Source: Bacteroidaceae bacterium
GTDB taxonomy: Bacteria > Bacteroidota > Bacteroidia > Bacteroidales > Bacteroidaceae
NCBI GenBank assembly: GCA_024398515.1
Contig: JAKSIZ010000004.1
Coordinates: 1-64,000, forward strand
Direction: 5' to 3'
Length of the DNA stretch: 64,000 nucleotides
A program made the translations under genes and the position numbers. Every line of letters begins with the position of its first letter. Within the stretch, counting starts at the first letter, position 1. Below, in pieces: positions 37,308-46,900 of the stretch. The notes under the pieces were generated by a model. That model ran no database searches. It had not been told where the DNA came from and worked only from the letters and a program-made list of their open reading frames with translations.

Positions 37308-39112
37308 ATACCTTGTCTTAAAAAGTTAATAAACGCATCAACATCCTCGTCATAGCTTCGAGGATTGGCAAGTTGCTGCTCATCCGAGTCTATAAGTACG
37401 TAATATGGTTGCGCATTGGCACCATACTTATCCCTTTGCAGACGACTCCACTTCTCGCCAAGAGGGTTGCCTTCAGCATCTTTCCGCCGGTCATCAACGT
37501 ATAGTGTGACCACAATATACTCTTCTTCAAGCATCCGACGAACCTCTGGATCAGTAAAGACAGCGGCTTCCATCTTCCTGCAATTCACGCATCCATAGCC
37601 TGTGAAGTCGATAAATATAGGCTTTCCCTGCCGTTTTGCTGCCTTAAGTGCTGCGTCATAATCGTCGAAATGGTTCGCATTCAGTTCCTGTTCCATTGGC
37701 GGAAGAAAGGCACTTACTTGCTTCAATGGAGCACCTGCAAGCCCTGGAATGAGGTAAATTGTCACTATCAATCCCGTCAGAACAACGATAAGTTTCAATA
37801 TAATAGCCTTTCTGCTGCGCACAATTGTGTATATTCCATACGCTGCCATAGCACCGAAGATAACAATCCATAGCACTATGAACAGTCGTCGAGGCAGTAT
37901 TCCCCAGCCGTAAGCCATGTCTGCAACCGAAAGGAATTTCAGTGCAAATGCCAATTCGATAAACGCCAGAGCCACTTTCACGACGTTCATCCAGCCGCCT
38001 GACTTAGGTATAGACTTCAGCCAATTAGGGAAAAGAGCGAAGATGGCAAACGGTATGGCGAGTGCAAATGCGAAGCCAAACATGCCTACTGCAGGTGCAA
38101 GAATCTCGCCAGAGGCTGCTACTGTGACCAAAAGAACGCCTATTAGTGGTCCGGTACAGGAGAAACTTACGATGACCAGTACCAATGCCATGAGCATAAT
38201 CGACAGACTTGAATTGAGCATTGCAAGCATAGAACCATCCGACTTTGCCGCCTGACTGCGCCCAATCGCCATGTTGTCTATGCGATTTCCCCACGAATCT
38301 GGCAACTTTATCTCGAATAAACCGAAGAACGATAAGGCAAAAACTATCAGCAAAACAGCGAAGAATATGTTTGCAATGGCGTTTGTTGCCAGTTCGTTCA
38401 TTGCTGTTGCACCGAAAATCAAAGTCACTGCAACACCAAGTATGAGGTATATTATGACTATCGACAAGCCGTAAGCCACGGCTTCACTAACGGCTTTCCT
38501 CTTGTCCTTGTTGCGTTTCAGGAAGAAACTTACGGTCATTGGTATCATCGGCCAGACGCAAGGAGTGAGCAGAGCAAGCAATCCGCCTATGATTCCTGCA
38601 AGGAAGATTGCCCATAAAGAAGCATTGTCGTTTGCATTATCTACCGATGAAACCGACGTTTTTGACGTTTTCATCTCCGCCGATTGTGCTTTATAATTCA
38701 CCTGAGTTGGCGGCAAACACTGTTCGTCGTTACACGTTCCGTACTCCAAAAAGCAGTCTATTTTATATTCCTTTTTCGTTACTTTTATGTTTTGTATAAA
38801 GGTAACACTATCCTCAAAAAAACTTACATTCATACCAAACATCTCGTCGAACACTCTTTGTTCAGTGCCTTCTGCACGGAGATTGCCTACGAGTTCCACG
38901 CCAGTTGCCTCGTTTACTGTCAGCGATGCCCATGTAGGACCGACGGCATCGTCGCCTGGGCTGACGGAATAGACATGCCATCCCTTGTCGATTATGCCCT
39001 TGAATACAATGCAACTGTCATTACCAGCAACACTGAACTTCACTGGTTCTACAATCTGCGCCTGCATGCAGATAGTTGCAAAAAACAAGATGATAGTAAA
39101 AAACGATTTCAT
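37304..39112 (-). CDS. dsbD: DsbD-type thiol:disulfide interchange protein
   Basis: The 602-residue protein has three parts. A signal peptide precedes an N-terminal DsbD-alpha-like domain (about 20-145) with the redox pair Cys127 and Cys132 (CNDEQC). The CcdA-type membrane core has eight or more helices with LLTPCVWPM (Cys185) and SFSCTGPLIG. A C-terminal thioredoxin-like domain has CVNC at 508-511 (GYGCVNCRKMEAAVF). Electrons pass from cytoplasmic thioredoxin to periplasmic partners through the three cysteine pairs. It lies directly upstream of, and overlaps, an exported cysteine protease that would benefit from a reduced active site. Confidence 0.94.
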   Translation of the reverse strand: MKSFFTIILFFATICMQAQIVEPVKFSVAGNDSCIVFKGIIDKGWHVYSVSPGDDAVGPTWASLTVNEATGVELVGNLRAEGTEQRVFDEMFGMNVSFFEDSVTFIQNIKVTKKEYKIDCFLEYGTCNDEQCLPPTQVNYKAQSAEMKTSKTSVSSVDNANDNASLWAIFLAGIIGGLLALLTPCVWPMIPMTVSFFLKRNKDKRKAVSEAVAYGLSIVIIYLILGVAVTLIFGATAMNELATNAIANIFFAVLLIVFALSFFGLFEIKLPDSWGNRIDNMAIGRSQAAKSDGSMLAMLNSSLSIMLMALVLVIVSFSCTGPLIGVLLVTVAASGEILAPAVGMFGFAFALAIPFAIFALFPNWLKSIPKSGGWMNVVKVALAFIELAFALKFLSVADMAYGWGILPRRLFIVLWIVIFGAMAAYGIYTIVRSRKAIILKLIVVLTGLIVTIYLIPGLAGAPLKQVSAFLPPMEQELNANHFDDYDAALKAAKRQGKPIFIDFTGYGCVNCRKMEAAVFTDPEVRRMLEEEYIVVTLYVDDRRKDAEGNPLGEKWSRLQRDKYGANAQPYYVLIDSDEQQLANPRSYDEDVDAFINFLRQGI

Positions 39113-39173
39113 CGTAAGGTTGTGAGGTCTTGAGATCCTGAGGTTCTGATGTTTTCAAAATTGTAAATTTATT

Positions 39174-39206
39174 CTTCCCCCCTTGAGGGAACAGAGGGGG
39201 GCTTTA
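39174..39206 (-). repeat. Stop-codon-linked C-rich element, copy 2
   Basis: On the minus strand: TAA stop of the small basic gene, then AGCCCCCCTCTGTTCCC, then TCAAGGGGGGAAG. Same layout as the elements at 35890 and 49604. Confidence 0.75.
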
Positions 39207-39413
39207 CTGTTTATGCCTATTTGCCCGTGCCTGACGATACTTCGCCTTCTGCATAGCCGAGCCACTACCGTGTGCACCGGTAATGTATTTCTTCTTTTTT
39301 GCCTTAGTCTTCACCTTACCCTCGTTAGGATTTGGCGAGTCGCCTCCACGTCCCCACGTGATGCCACCATTGGCTATAATCTTGTCAATGTCTTTTCCAC
39401 TTGTATGTCCCAT
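39204..39413 (-). CDS. Small, very basic protein of unknown function
   Basis: 69 residues, with about 20 Lys/Arg/His. It begins MGHTSGKDIDKIIANGG, then a WGRGGDSPNPNEG turn, then a lysine-rich run and AKYRQARANRHKQ. No signal peptide or helix is clear. It is accepted as real because a good -7 box, TAACTTTG, lies 29 bp upstream and an AGGAAA sequence sits just before the ATG. The charge suggests binding to nucleic acid or the ribosome, but I recognise no family. It ends on a repeat element that supplies its stop codon. Confidence 0.65.
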   Translation of the reverse strand: MGHTSGKDIDKIIANGGITWGRGGDSPNPNEGKVKTKAKKKKYITGAHGSGSAMQKAKYRQARANRHKQ

Positions 39414-39441
39414 AAATTTCCTGTCGTTGGTTAACCGTTTG

Positions 39442-39449
39442 CAAAGTTA
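39442..39449 (-). promoter_or_regulatory. -7 promoter box of the small basic protein gene
   Basis: TAACTTTG on the minus strand, 29 bp upstream of the ATG at 39413. A purine-rich AGGAAA precedes the start. Confidence 0.6.
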
Positions 39450-39532
39450 ATGGAAATTTTTCAAATATACAAGCCAAAAACTTTATTTTATTGGTCGTTT
39501 AGCGGTTTAGTTGTTTGGTTTCCCTAAACGAC

Positions 39533-39940
39533 TTATTTGCATACCATGCGAAAGTCCATGCTCTGCCACGAAAGAACCAGGTTGACAATTCCGATGATTG
39601 CAACACCCGAAAACGTAAGCATGTAAATCCACGGGGCATAGTGTTTGACTATGGTAATTAGTCCTGCAAGCCCATTGTTCAGTATGGTGTAGTAAACTGG
39701 AGCGTTGAGATCGGTGCGAGGAACGTAGTCGAACATCAACATTGCCACACATCCTGCCACTCCACCAAGCACGAATGCCACTGCCAAGGCAATACGAGAA
39801 CGGCGTTTTGCGGCTGCGTTATAGCGTTTCACGTACTCCACGGCTTCGAGTTTTTTCTCTATCGTTTGCATAAATTCAGCATTGTCCGACAGCATAGGAC
39901 GGTAACCGTCAAACAAATCCTTCAGTTCCTGCTCGTTCAT
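39533..39940 (-). CDS. Probable membrane anti-sigma or sigma-associated protein
   Basis: The 135-residue protein has a soluble N-terminal part (MNEQELKDLFDGYRPMLSDNAEFMQTIEKKL) and three hydrophobic segments (about 49-70, 80-95 and 103-125). Its start overlaps the sigma gene stop by 4 bp. Position and topology, a cytoplasmic head tied to membrane helices directly after an ECF sigma gene, fit an anti-sigma factor, but I see no zinc-binding HxxxCxxC motif. The family is not recognised. Confidence 0.78.
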   Translation of the reverse strand: MNEQELKDLFDGYRPMLSDNAEFMQTIEKKLEAVEYVKRYNAAAKRRSRIALAVAFVLGGVAGCVAMLMFDYVPRTDLNAPVYYTILNNGLAGLITIVKHYAPWIYMLTFSGVAIIGIVNLVLSWQSMDFRMVCK

Positions 39941-40443
39941 CTTTCCTTTATTTTTAGTTTCAAATGCTCCCGTCCGCGCTCAAGTTGCTTCTTGATTGCG
40001 CTCGGTGAATCGTTCGTTATGGTTGATATTTCTGTAATGGAATACCCCTGCATGTAGTGAAGTAGTATTACAGAACGCTCCTTCGGCTGCAACCTTTCGA
40101 GTGCTGCATACAGTTCCTGATAGTCAAAACTTCCGTCGGCATTGGTCGTTGACGCCATCTTTACGGCTGCATCGAGTCCTTTTGTAGGGTGAATCCTGCG
40201 CCGATGGTCGAGGAAAGTGTTGTGCGCAATTGTTATCAGCCACGAGGAGAAACGTTCCTTTTCCTTATATTTACCTATAGAGATATATGCCTTGAGTAGA
40301 GTTTCCTGTGCTATGTCATCGGCATCGCAAGCGTTTCCACAACACAGTGCAAGCAGGAATCGTCTTAGTGACTCCTGCTCCGACACTACAAGTTGAATAA
40401 AGCGCTCCTTGTCCATCTCTTGCTTACTGCGCCTCTTCCTCAA
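39937..40443 (-). CDS. ECF-type RNA polymerase sigma factor
   Basis: The 168-residue protein has region 2 (SLRRFLLALCCGNACDADDIAQETLLKAYISIGKYKEKERFSSWLITIAHNTFLDHRRR) and region 4 (LERLQPKERSVILLHYMQGYSITEISTITNDSPSAIKKQLERGREHL). There is no region 1 or 3, as in ECF sigmas. It shares 20 bp with the gene before and 4 bp with the gene after, so three genes form a compact operon. The signal it answers is not evident; no SusC/D or FecR-type partner lies nearby, which argues against a nutrient-uptake role. Confidence 0.93.
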   Translation of the reverse strand: MRKRRSKQEMDKERFIQLVVSEQESLRRFLLALCCGNACDADDIAQETLLKAYISIGKYKEKERFSSWLITIAHNTFLDHRRRIHPTKGLDAAVKMASTTNADGSFDYQELYAALERLQPKERSVILLHYMQGYSITEISTITNDSPSAIKKQLERGREHLKLKIKER

Positions 40444-40855
40444 ATTCCTTGGACAACATTTTCTTGCCTACAAAGTAGTTGATGAGGAATCCAACACCTA
40501 TCGCAAGGCAAATCAACGAAGGTATGAGCAAAACGATAAAGTCGTCGTCCTGGCACATCAGATAAAAAGACATTACTGACAGCCCTACACCTATGAGCGT
40601 GCAAATGCAACCCCAGAGCAACTTGTTGAGCATCCTTATCTTCAATGACGTCTCCTTTGGTTGCATCTTCTTGAAGAAATCCTCCACATCAATGTCCGAT
40701 TGCTTCTCGATAGCAGCCAGAATAATCTGTGTCCTTTGGTTCGTATCGTTGGTCTTCTTCCTTAAAGTCAGCCACACAATAATACAAGGCAATGCCACAC
40801 AAACGCCTAACGGCACCAATAACTCAACAAGAACTTCCATATCAAACCATTCCAT
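40424..40855 (-). CDS. DUF6249-like membrane protein of the sigma operon
   Basis: 143 residues with a helix at about 5-27 (LVELLVPLGVCVALPCIIVWLTL), a charged middle (RTQIILAAIEKQSDIDVEDFF), two helices at about 80-125 and an acidic tail. It matches the small membrane protein that often sits beside ECF sigma and anti-sigma genes in Bacteroidetes (DUF6249-type). It is the first gene of the three-gene operon. A short AGGCTT/AAGCCT hairpin lies in its leader at about 40894-40910, and a triple dyad array lies further upstream. Confidence 0.82.
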   Translation of the reverse strand: MEWFDMEVLVELLVPLGVCVALPCIIVWLTLRKKTNDTNQRTQIILAAIEKQSDIDVEDFFKKMQPKETSLKIRMLNKLLWGCICTLIGVGLSVMSFYLMCQDDDFIVLLIPSLICLAIGVGFLINYFVGKKMLSKEFEEEAQ

Positions 40856-41040
40856 AACTTAAAATTATTTATATATTAAACAAAAATCATCAGCAGGCTT
40901 TCCGCAAGCCTTTTCACATTATTATAACGTAGCAACCCCCGAAAAAGTGACATTTGCACAAATAAAATGCATAGAAAAAAATGAAGGAAACTGCAAAATC
41001 ACGTTATCTTTTGCTCCAGTTGTTTGGATTGGTGCGAAAA

Positions 41041-41145
41041 GTTGAACGCTTAACTCCGCCAAACATTGCTGCAATGTTCGACTCAACATTGGAGCAATGT
41101 TCAACCCAACATTGCAGCAATGTTTTTTCCACCCTAACGTTCAAC
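41041..41145 (+). repeat. Triple dyad array, AACATTG family, copy 4
   Basis: Dyads at 41062-41078, 41085-41101 and 41108-41124 with centres CTG, GAG and CAG. The left arm GTTGAACGCTTAA (41041-41053) faces CTAACGTTCAAC at 41134-41145. A T6 run follows the third dyad. The 40856-41232 gap otherwise holds only a GAGAGC/GCTCTC hairpin near 41154-41174. Confidence 0.9.
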
Positions 41146-41232
41146 CCTAAATATGAGAGCAGGCAAAGCTCTCTTGAATAAACGTGGTTGTCTCCTTTCT
41201 TATATTATATGATATTGCCATTTATATCTTCG

Positions 41233-41292
41233 TCAGGTAATTCTTGCAAGTATGTGTTGCAGTCTGGCTTTGTCACGCGGCTTCTCTCTCAT
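41233..41292 (-). pseudogene. hepT: Decayed HepT (DUF86/HEPN) toxin gene: first 19 codons only
   Basis: On the minus strand an ATG at 41292-41290 overlaps the end of the nucleotidyltransferase gene by 20 bp, the normal arrangement of MntA/HepT pairs. It reads MREKPRDKARLQHILARIT and stops at 41235-41233. The first 15 residues match the start of HEPN/DUF86 proteins, which are usually 110-140 residues long and carry an RxxxxxY motif, absent here. No further matching frame is seen downstream, so the toxin is truncated rather than merely frameshifted. Confidence 0.65.
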
Positions 41293-41584
41293 AAATAAGA
41301 ATTTTATCACGTTCTGCACTTGGAACAGCGAAAGGAAGCAATGTTCCCTCTTCCACTAAATCAACTTTGCGATTCAACAATTCGCTAAGTTCACGCATTA
41401 TTCTTATATACTTGAACAATCCCACTACAGCATCGGGGTTAAACTGTACAAGAATGTCAACATCACTATCTTCACGTTCTTCACCACGCGAAAAAGAACC
41501 AAACAACCATGCCTTGTCAACTGGTTGCGTAGCGAGATAGGTCTTGATTTTGTCAACCATACTTTTATTCATAGTCGTCTGCAT
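41273..41584 (-). CDS. mntA: MntA-type minimal nucleotidyltransferase (orphan antitoxin)
   Basis: The 103-residue protein has the MNT core AWLFGSFSRGEEREDSDVDILVQF, where GSFSRG and DSDVDI hold the nucleotide- and metal-binding Ser and Asp residues; the third carboxylate is probably the Asp in RKVDLVEEG. In MntA/HepT systems this enzyme AMPylates a tyrosine of the HEPN ribonuclease toxin and silences it. Here the partner survives only as a short remnant overlapping the 3' end. The active site looks intact, so the gene may be under selection for another use, or decay is recent. Confidence 0.9.
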   Translation of the reverse strand: MQTTMNKSMVDKIKTYLATQPVDKAWLFGSFSRGEEREDSDVDILVQFNPDAVVGLFKYIRIMRELSELLNRKVDLVEEGTLLPFAVPSAERDKILIYEREAA

Positions 41585-41615
41585 TTATATGTTATCGTAT
41601 GTCGCAATTCGTCTG

Positions 41616-41623
41616 CAAATATA
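41616..41623 (-). promoter_or_regulatory. -7 promoter box of the nucleotidyltransferase gene
   Basis: TATATTTG on the minus strand, 32 bp before the ATG at 41584. Confidence 0.55.
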
Positions 41624-41676
41624 GTGATAATTTTGGAATAAACGAATAATTTGCAAAATATTTTTTCTAATATTAT

Positions 41677-41709
41677 GTCACGATGGCAACGTTTTAAGTC
41701 ATTGTGGCA
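41677..41709. promoter_or_regulatory. Direct repeat GTCA-nnn-TGGCA upstream of clpB
   Basis: GTCACGATGGCA (41677-41688) and GTCATTGTGGCA (41698-41709) are two copies of the same 12-bp string with their starts 21 bp apart, two helical turns. Each half also shows a weak dyad (TGTCA/TGGCA). The repeats lie 75-110 bp before clpB. A regulator site for a stress-induced chaperone is a fair guess. Confidence 0.5.
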
Positions 41710-41770
41710 GGAAAATACTATGGGCACGATGTTTGGAAATTGAAGAATGAGTGATTTAAAATTTATTTTT

Positions 41771-41776
41771 AGGAGG
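41771..41776 (+). promoter_or_regulatory. Perfect Shine-Dalgarno sequence of the ClpB-like gene
   Basis: AGGAGG lies 8 nt before the ATG at 41785. Full Shine-Dalgarno motifs are rare in Bacteroidetes, whose starts rely on A/U-rich leaders. It supports the start and thus the absence of an N-domain. Confidence 0.8.
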
Positions 41777-41784
41777 TTAAGAAA

Positions 41785-43860
41785 ATGATGAACAACATGA
41801 ACAATCAGAACCAGGAAAAGTTCCTCGACCGCTTTGCAAAGAACCTTGTTCAGCAAGCACAGGCTGGGAAACTTGACCCTGTTGTGGGGCGCGACGACGA
41901 AATACGACGCGTGCTCCAGATACTTTCACGCCGTACGAAGAACAATCCTATCCTCGTAGGTGAACCAGGAACAGGCAAGACAGCAATTGTAGAAGGACTT
42001 GCCGAACGCATACTGAAGGGCGACGTGCCCGAAAACCTAAAGCGCAAACAACTCTATTCGCTCGACATGGGTGCACTCATAGCTGGTGCAAAGTACCAAG
42101 GTGAGTTCGAGGAAAGGCTGAAAGGTGTGGTCAACGAGGTCGTAGAAAGTGGTGGAGAGATAATACTTTTCATCGACGAAATACATACACTTGTCGGTGC
42201 AGGAGCTACTGGCGGCGCTATGGATGCAGCCAATATACTGAAACCAGCACTGTCGCGCGGCGAGTTGAGAAGCATCGGTGCCACTACTCTCGACGAGTAT
42301 CAGAAGTATTTTGAAAAGGACAAGGCACTCGAACGACGCTTCCAAATCGTGACGGTTGACGAACCTGATGAGATGTCGTCAATAAGTATTCTTCGTGGGT
42401 TGAAGGAACGTTACGAGAATCATCATAAGGTCCGTATTCAGGACAATGCAATCATCGCGGCTGTTCAGTTGAGTACGCGCTACATAACCGAGCGTTTCCT
42501 TCCCGACAAGGCAATAGACCTAATGGACGAAGCTGCTGCAAAACTGCGCATGGAACACGATTCCGTGCCTGAAGACCTTGACGAGATAACACGTAGGTTG
42601 AAGCAACTCGAAATAGAGCGCGAAGCAATAAAACGCGAGAAGGATAATGAGAAACTTGCAAAACTCTCTGATGACATCGACAAATTGCGCAAGGAAGAAA
42701 CGGCATTCCGACAGAAGTGGGAACGCGAAAAAGAACTTGCCGACAAGATAATGAAGGATAAGGACGAGATGGAATCACTGAAGTTCGAGGCAGAACGCGC
42801 CGAACGTGAGGGAAACTATGAGCGTGTTGCAGAGATACGCTACGGCAAGTTGCAGCAGTTGGAGAACGATATCAATTCTATTCAGGAGCAACTGAAAGCC
42901 ACACAACAAGGTTCGGCACTTATTCGCGAGGAGGTAACAAGCGACGACATTGCCGAGGTTGTAAGCCGTTGGACAGGCATACCTGTAGCGAAAATGATGC
43001 AAAGCGAACGTGAGAAACTGCTTCATCTCGAAGAAGAACTCCACAAGCGCGTAGTCGGACAAGATGAAGCCATAAAGGCTGTGAGCGATGCCGTACGCAG
43101 AAGTCGTGCAGGTCTGCAAGACCCGAAACGCCCTATCTCGTCGTTTATATTCCTTGGAACCACAGGAACTGGTAAGACAGAATTGGCAAAGGCTTTGGCC
43201 GAATACCTGTTCAACGACGAAAGTATGCTCACTCGAATTGACATGAGCGAGTATCAGGAGAAGTTCAGCGTAACCCGTCTTATCGGTGCGCCTCCAGGAT
43301 ATGTTGGCTACGACGAAGGCGGACAACTCACCGAGGCTGTGCGCAGAAAGCCTTATAGCGTCGTACTCTTCGACGAGATTGAGAAGGCACATCCCGACGT
43401 GTTCAACGTCCTCTTGCAAGTTCTCGACGACGGACGACTTACTGACAACAAGGGACGAGTGGTCAACTTCAAGAACACCATAATAATAATGACCTCAAAC
43501 CTAAGCAAGGAAATGCTGAAGGCAAGCGTAAGACCTGAGTTCCTGAACCGTATAGACGACATCATCACCTTTGGCAATCTCACCAAGCAAGAGATTCGTG
43601 AAGTCGTAGAATTGCAGCTCAACAGGGTGAAAAAGATGCTCGAACCACAAGGTGTCGTGCTCAAAGTGACAGACGATGCACTTAACCTTCTTGCCGATGT
43701 GGGCTACGATCCAGAGTTTGGTGCACGACCAGTAAAGAGGGCAATACAGACCTACTTGCTCAATGACCTTAGTCGCCAGTTGCTTTCAGGCACGGTAAAC
43801 ATAGCCAACCCTATTACCGTCAATGCAAAAGACGGAGTGATGGAATTCACGAACAATTGA
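41785..43860 (+). CDS. clpB: ClpB-like disaggregase lacking the N-terminal domain
   Basis: The 691-residue AAA+ protein starts directly at nucleotide-binding domain 1 ([30 protein letters not shown]). Walker A1 is GEPGTGKT (59-66) and Walker A2 GTTGTGKT (about 457-464). A coiled-coil middle domain lies at about 270-400 with many Lys/Glu residues. Full ClpB is about 860 residues with a 150-residue N-domain; here that domain is missing, and the perfect Shine-Dalgarno upstream shows the start is real. In NBD2 the segment between MTSNL and SVRPEFLNR is also about 25 residues shorter than in typical ClpB. It should still thread aggregates with DnaK, without the N-domain substrate trap. Confidence 0.92.
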   Translation: MMNNMNNQNQEKFLDRFAKNLVQQAQAGKLDPVVGRDDEIRRVLQILSRRTKNNPILVGEPGTGKTAIVEGLAERILKGDVPENLKRKQLYSLDMGALIAGAKYQGEFEERLKGVVNEVVESGGEIILFIDEIHTLVGAGATGGAMDAANILKPALSRGELRSIGATTLDEYQKYFEKDKALERRFQIVTVDEPDEMSSISILRGLKERYENHHKVRIQDNAIIAAVQLSTRYITERFLPDKAIDLMDEAAAKLRMEHDSVPEDLDEITRRLKQLEIEREAIKREKDNEKLAKLSDDIDKLRKEETAFRQKWEREKELADKIMKDKDEMESLKFEAERAEREGNYERVAEIRYGKLQQLENDINSIQEQLKATQQGSALIREEVTSDDIAEVVSRWTGIPVAKMMQSEREKLLHLEEELHKRVVGQDEAIKAVSDAVRRSRAGLQDPKRPISSFIFLGTTGTGKTELAKALAEYLFNDESMLTRIDMSEYQEKFSVTRLIGAPPGYVGYDEGGQLTEAVRRKPYSVVLFDEIEKAHPDVFNVLLQVLDDGRLTDNKGRVVNFKNTIIIMTSNLSKEMLKASVRPEFLNRIDDIITFGNLTKQEIREVVELQLNRVKKMLEPQGVVLKVTDDALNLLADVGYDPEFGARPVKRAIQTYLLNDLSRQLLSGTVNIANPITVNAKDGVMEFTNN

Positions 43861-43870
43861 TATACGCAAA

Positions 43871-43899
43871 AAGGAGCCAACGCTTGTTGACTCCTTTTT
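43871..43899. terminator. Bidirectional terminator between convergent genes
   Basis: AAGGAGCCAAC and GTTGACTCCTT form a hairpin with one mismatch and loop GCTT. Eight T follow on the plus strand; on the minus strand five T follow. It serves clpB and the large dockerin gene. Confidence 0.88.
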
Positions 43900-43918
43900 T
43901 TTGCTCCTTTGCTACTTG

Positions 43919-46900
43919 TTATTTGCCAAGAATTATACCTGCAACGGTGGTGATGTCGGCAATGTCGATGGCTCCGTCAAGGTTGGCATCAGCATTCTGC
44001 TTGCTGAAGTTTTCAGGCAGATTGCCGAGAATATATGCTGCAATTGCAGTGATGTCGGCAACGTCGATGAACCTATCATTATTTGCATCGCCAAGAAGAT
44101 ATCCTGCCATGCGAGTCATAGGTATGTTCACCTCAAGCTGCGGAGGAGGAACAGGCAACCATTCTGTCTGCGTGTCGTTATAGCCTTCCTTGCTGAAACG
44201 GACTTGCCAAAGTCCTTCAGGAACAAACCATGAGTATGCACCTTCTGCATCAGTAACAAGTGGATTTTGCTGACCAAACTCTGCTGCGTCCCAAAGCACT
44301 GGATCTGACGAGTCGTTCTCCTTATAATATAATGTAGCCGTAACACCTTCGATGCGTGCAGACTCGTTGCCAAATTCATATACATAGCCCGAAGGATCGA
44401 TGATAGGACGGGTGTCGCGTGGGCGATAACGCTTGAACGGAGACGTAGGACGCTCGAGTGGATCCTCAGGACATTCCTGATAATGTTCCCTCACGCGACT
44501 TGTCTGCTCCTGGTATTCTTTCAGTATATGATTAAGATTTGATGACGACCAATCGTTGATGTGAGTCTTCTGTGCCTCGAAGTCGGTCTTGAAGAAGTTC
44601 TGCACCTGTTCGGCTGCAACGGTTGTGACTGTGGATGCAGCGTTCCCTATAAGGAAATTGCTGACCACTTCGGCAGTGCCAAGCCGTGGCAACATCTTGA
44701 CGAGGGAAGGGATTATAGCCCCTTGTGCCAGTCTGCTTATAAGTCCGTTTAGGGCGAAACTGCCGATGCCATTGGAGATGAGAAGTGAAGCGACGTCGCA
44801 GATGGCTTGCTTCCATACGCGTACCTTGTACTCGTCGAGTTCATTGTCGAACTGATCATAGTACTTGCCGTCGCCTTCGCTGAGCTCCATTGAATACTGA
44901 TAGAAAGATGTTGCCCACATGTCAGGCAGCATAGGTGTGCCGTCCTTGCACTTTGCGCCTATGGCATTAAGGAAGGCGTTGCGTGCTTCGTCAATCCTTT
45001 GCATATATTCGTCGCGCATCTGCTTCATGCTCTGGTAATCCTGATAAGCATTGATGTATTTCGGTATGAGCAGAAGGTTGTTTAACTTATCGAAGACACT
45101 TACGGAGCCAACAACAGTAGCGCCTGCCTTAGCCTTCGACTCGTCGATATTGAGTGTGATGTCGTATGCAACCTTGAAACCGGAATCAACAACGCGAAGT
45201 GTGAGAAGTTCCTCGTTGCTGTCAGCATTGATGCAAACGACTGTATCACCCGAATTGTATAGATAGGTATATTGAACTCTGTCCATTTCGTCGCATACAG
45301 CAGCATAATCGAGTTCCTTGACTTGCATTGTAAATGGCGAATCAATACCGTCGATATTTAGATTGAATGAGGCTTCCTTGTCGGTGCCTTGTGCTGAACT
45401 TTCGTCGATAGTTACCCTTGACTCGAAACCGGATTTGTATGTTTCGTGGTTGGCAACTATCATCTGTGCCGTAGCATTGATGGCATACATCGGATCTACA
45501 GGCTTACAACTGACGTCAATATAGTCAACCCCAACATTTGTTGGCAGGTCATATTCATCAAATTCACACTTTCCAACCCAACAATTCAACGAATCAACAT
45601 ATTCAGCTCGCAGCAGATATTGGTTTCCACCAACGGTCTCAATAGTAAACTTAACGTTGAAAATGTTTTCCGGCTCATTAGGAGTGAAGTTTGCCTTGAA
45701 TGTGAACTCCTTGAAATTAGGGTTGAAACTGTAGTAATTCTTGCTCACCTCGCCTGTCTTCAAGTCAAAGATTATGTTGGATCCATTGTTTTGCATCACA
45801 ACTCTCGTCGGAATAGTTGCATCAGGATTATAGAAGATATGGCTTGAACCTGTCTTCACCATGACGCCGTCGGCATTCTTATACTCGGCAAATATCTGAT
45901 GCAATGTCGAAGGATAGGCATCAATAAGTGTCGCCTCGGCGCTCCATCCACCGTCGATACGTGCTTTTGCATGGGCAAACAGTCTGCCGTTGTCGTATAT
46001 ATTGACTTCACTTTGAGGTGTAGCTGTGCCCCATATTTCCACATCTTTTGTCGTAGATATGCGCGGAACGTTTATCTCCGTTTCGGTAAACATGACACAT
46101 GCCGTGCCTATAGGTTGCTGATATTCCTTGCCATCCATCGTATAGCATACCACAGCTGGCATTCGTGCTTCCATGCCTTGAGTAGCTGTGATACAGAAAC
46201 GGAACTTTGCCATTGCCGACGACGTGACATTAAGTTGCTGTCCGAATGCGTTCATCCTGCTCTCACCCAACGATGAAACGAGCGACGACGGCATATAAGA
46301 ACAGCCGTCTGGCATGTCAATCACTACTGAAACATTGCTTATCTTGTCGGCAATCTCTGGCTTGAAGGCAAGATTTACCTTCATCGTTGCATACATTCCT
46401 GCGGTTACCGATGGTGTCTCCGACGCAAAAGTCGTTGAATTTGTGGTGTGACGATACGTGGCATCATCAAACAAAGGTACATTGTCAACCACTTCCAAGC
46501 ATCCTTCTGCCCCTAATTCTATATTCCTTATAGTATAGTCGGTGCCTGCCTTGAACCCTGCATTAGAGTAATCCGACAGTTTCAGCAGCTTATCCGAAAG
46601 CGCATTCCTCTGCATCATGACGAGTGTATAGTTGCCAGGCAGCAGATAGCGGAACGCGAAATGCTTGCTTTTATAGAGTCCTTGCTTCACAAAATTGCCT
46701 TCGCTATCGTATAATGTACCGATGAAATCGACCATTTCGTCGTCTATGTTGATGCTGCTTTCTATGCGAGCCGACTCTTTCAGTTGCATTCTTACAGGTA
46801 TTACTCCATCCTTTACATCGGGCATCGCCTCGGTTTCCACCTCTACTCGTGCAAAGGCATTTGCCTTACTTGTGGCTGTAATCTTCAATTGCGAACCATA

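Noticed and set aside
40981..41181. Short plus-strand frames spanning the triple arrays (also at 19582 and 49435)
   Set aside because: Their similarity to one another comes from the repeats; no promoter or start signal is associated.
42775..43419. 214-residue minus-strand reading frame
   Set aside because: Antisense shadow of the clpB middle domain and NBD2.
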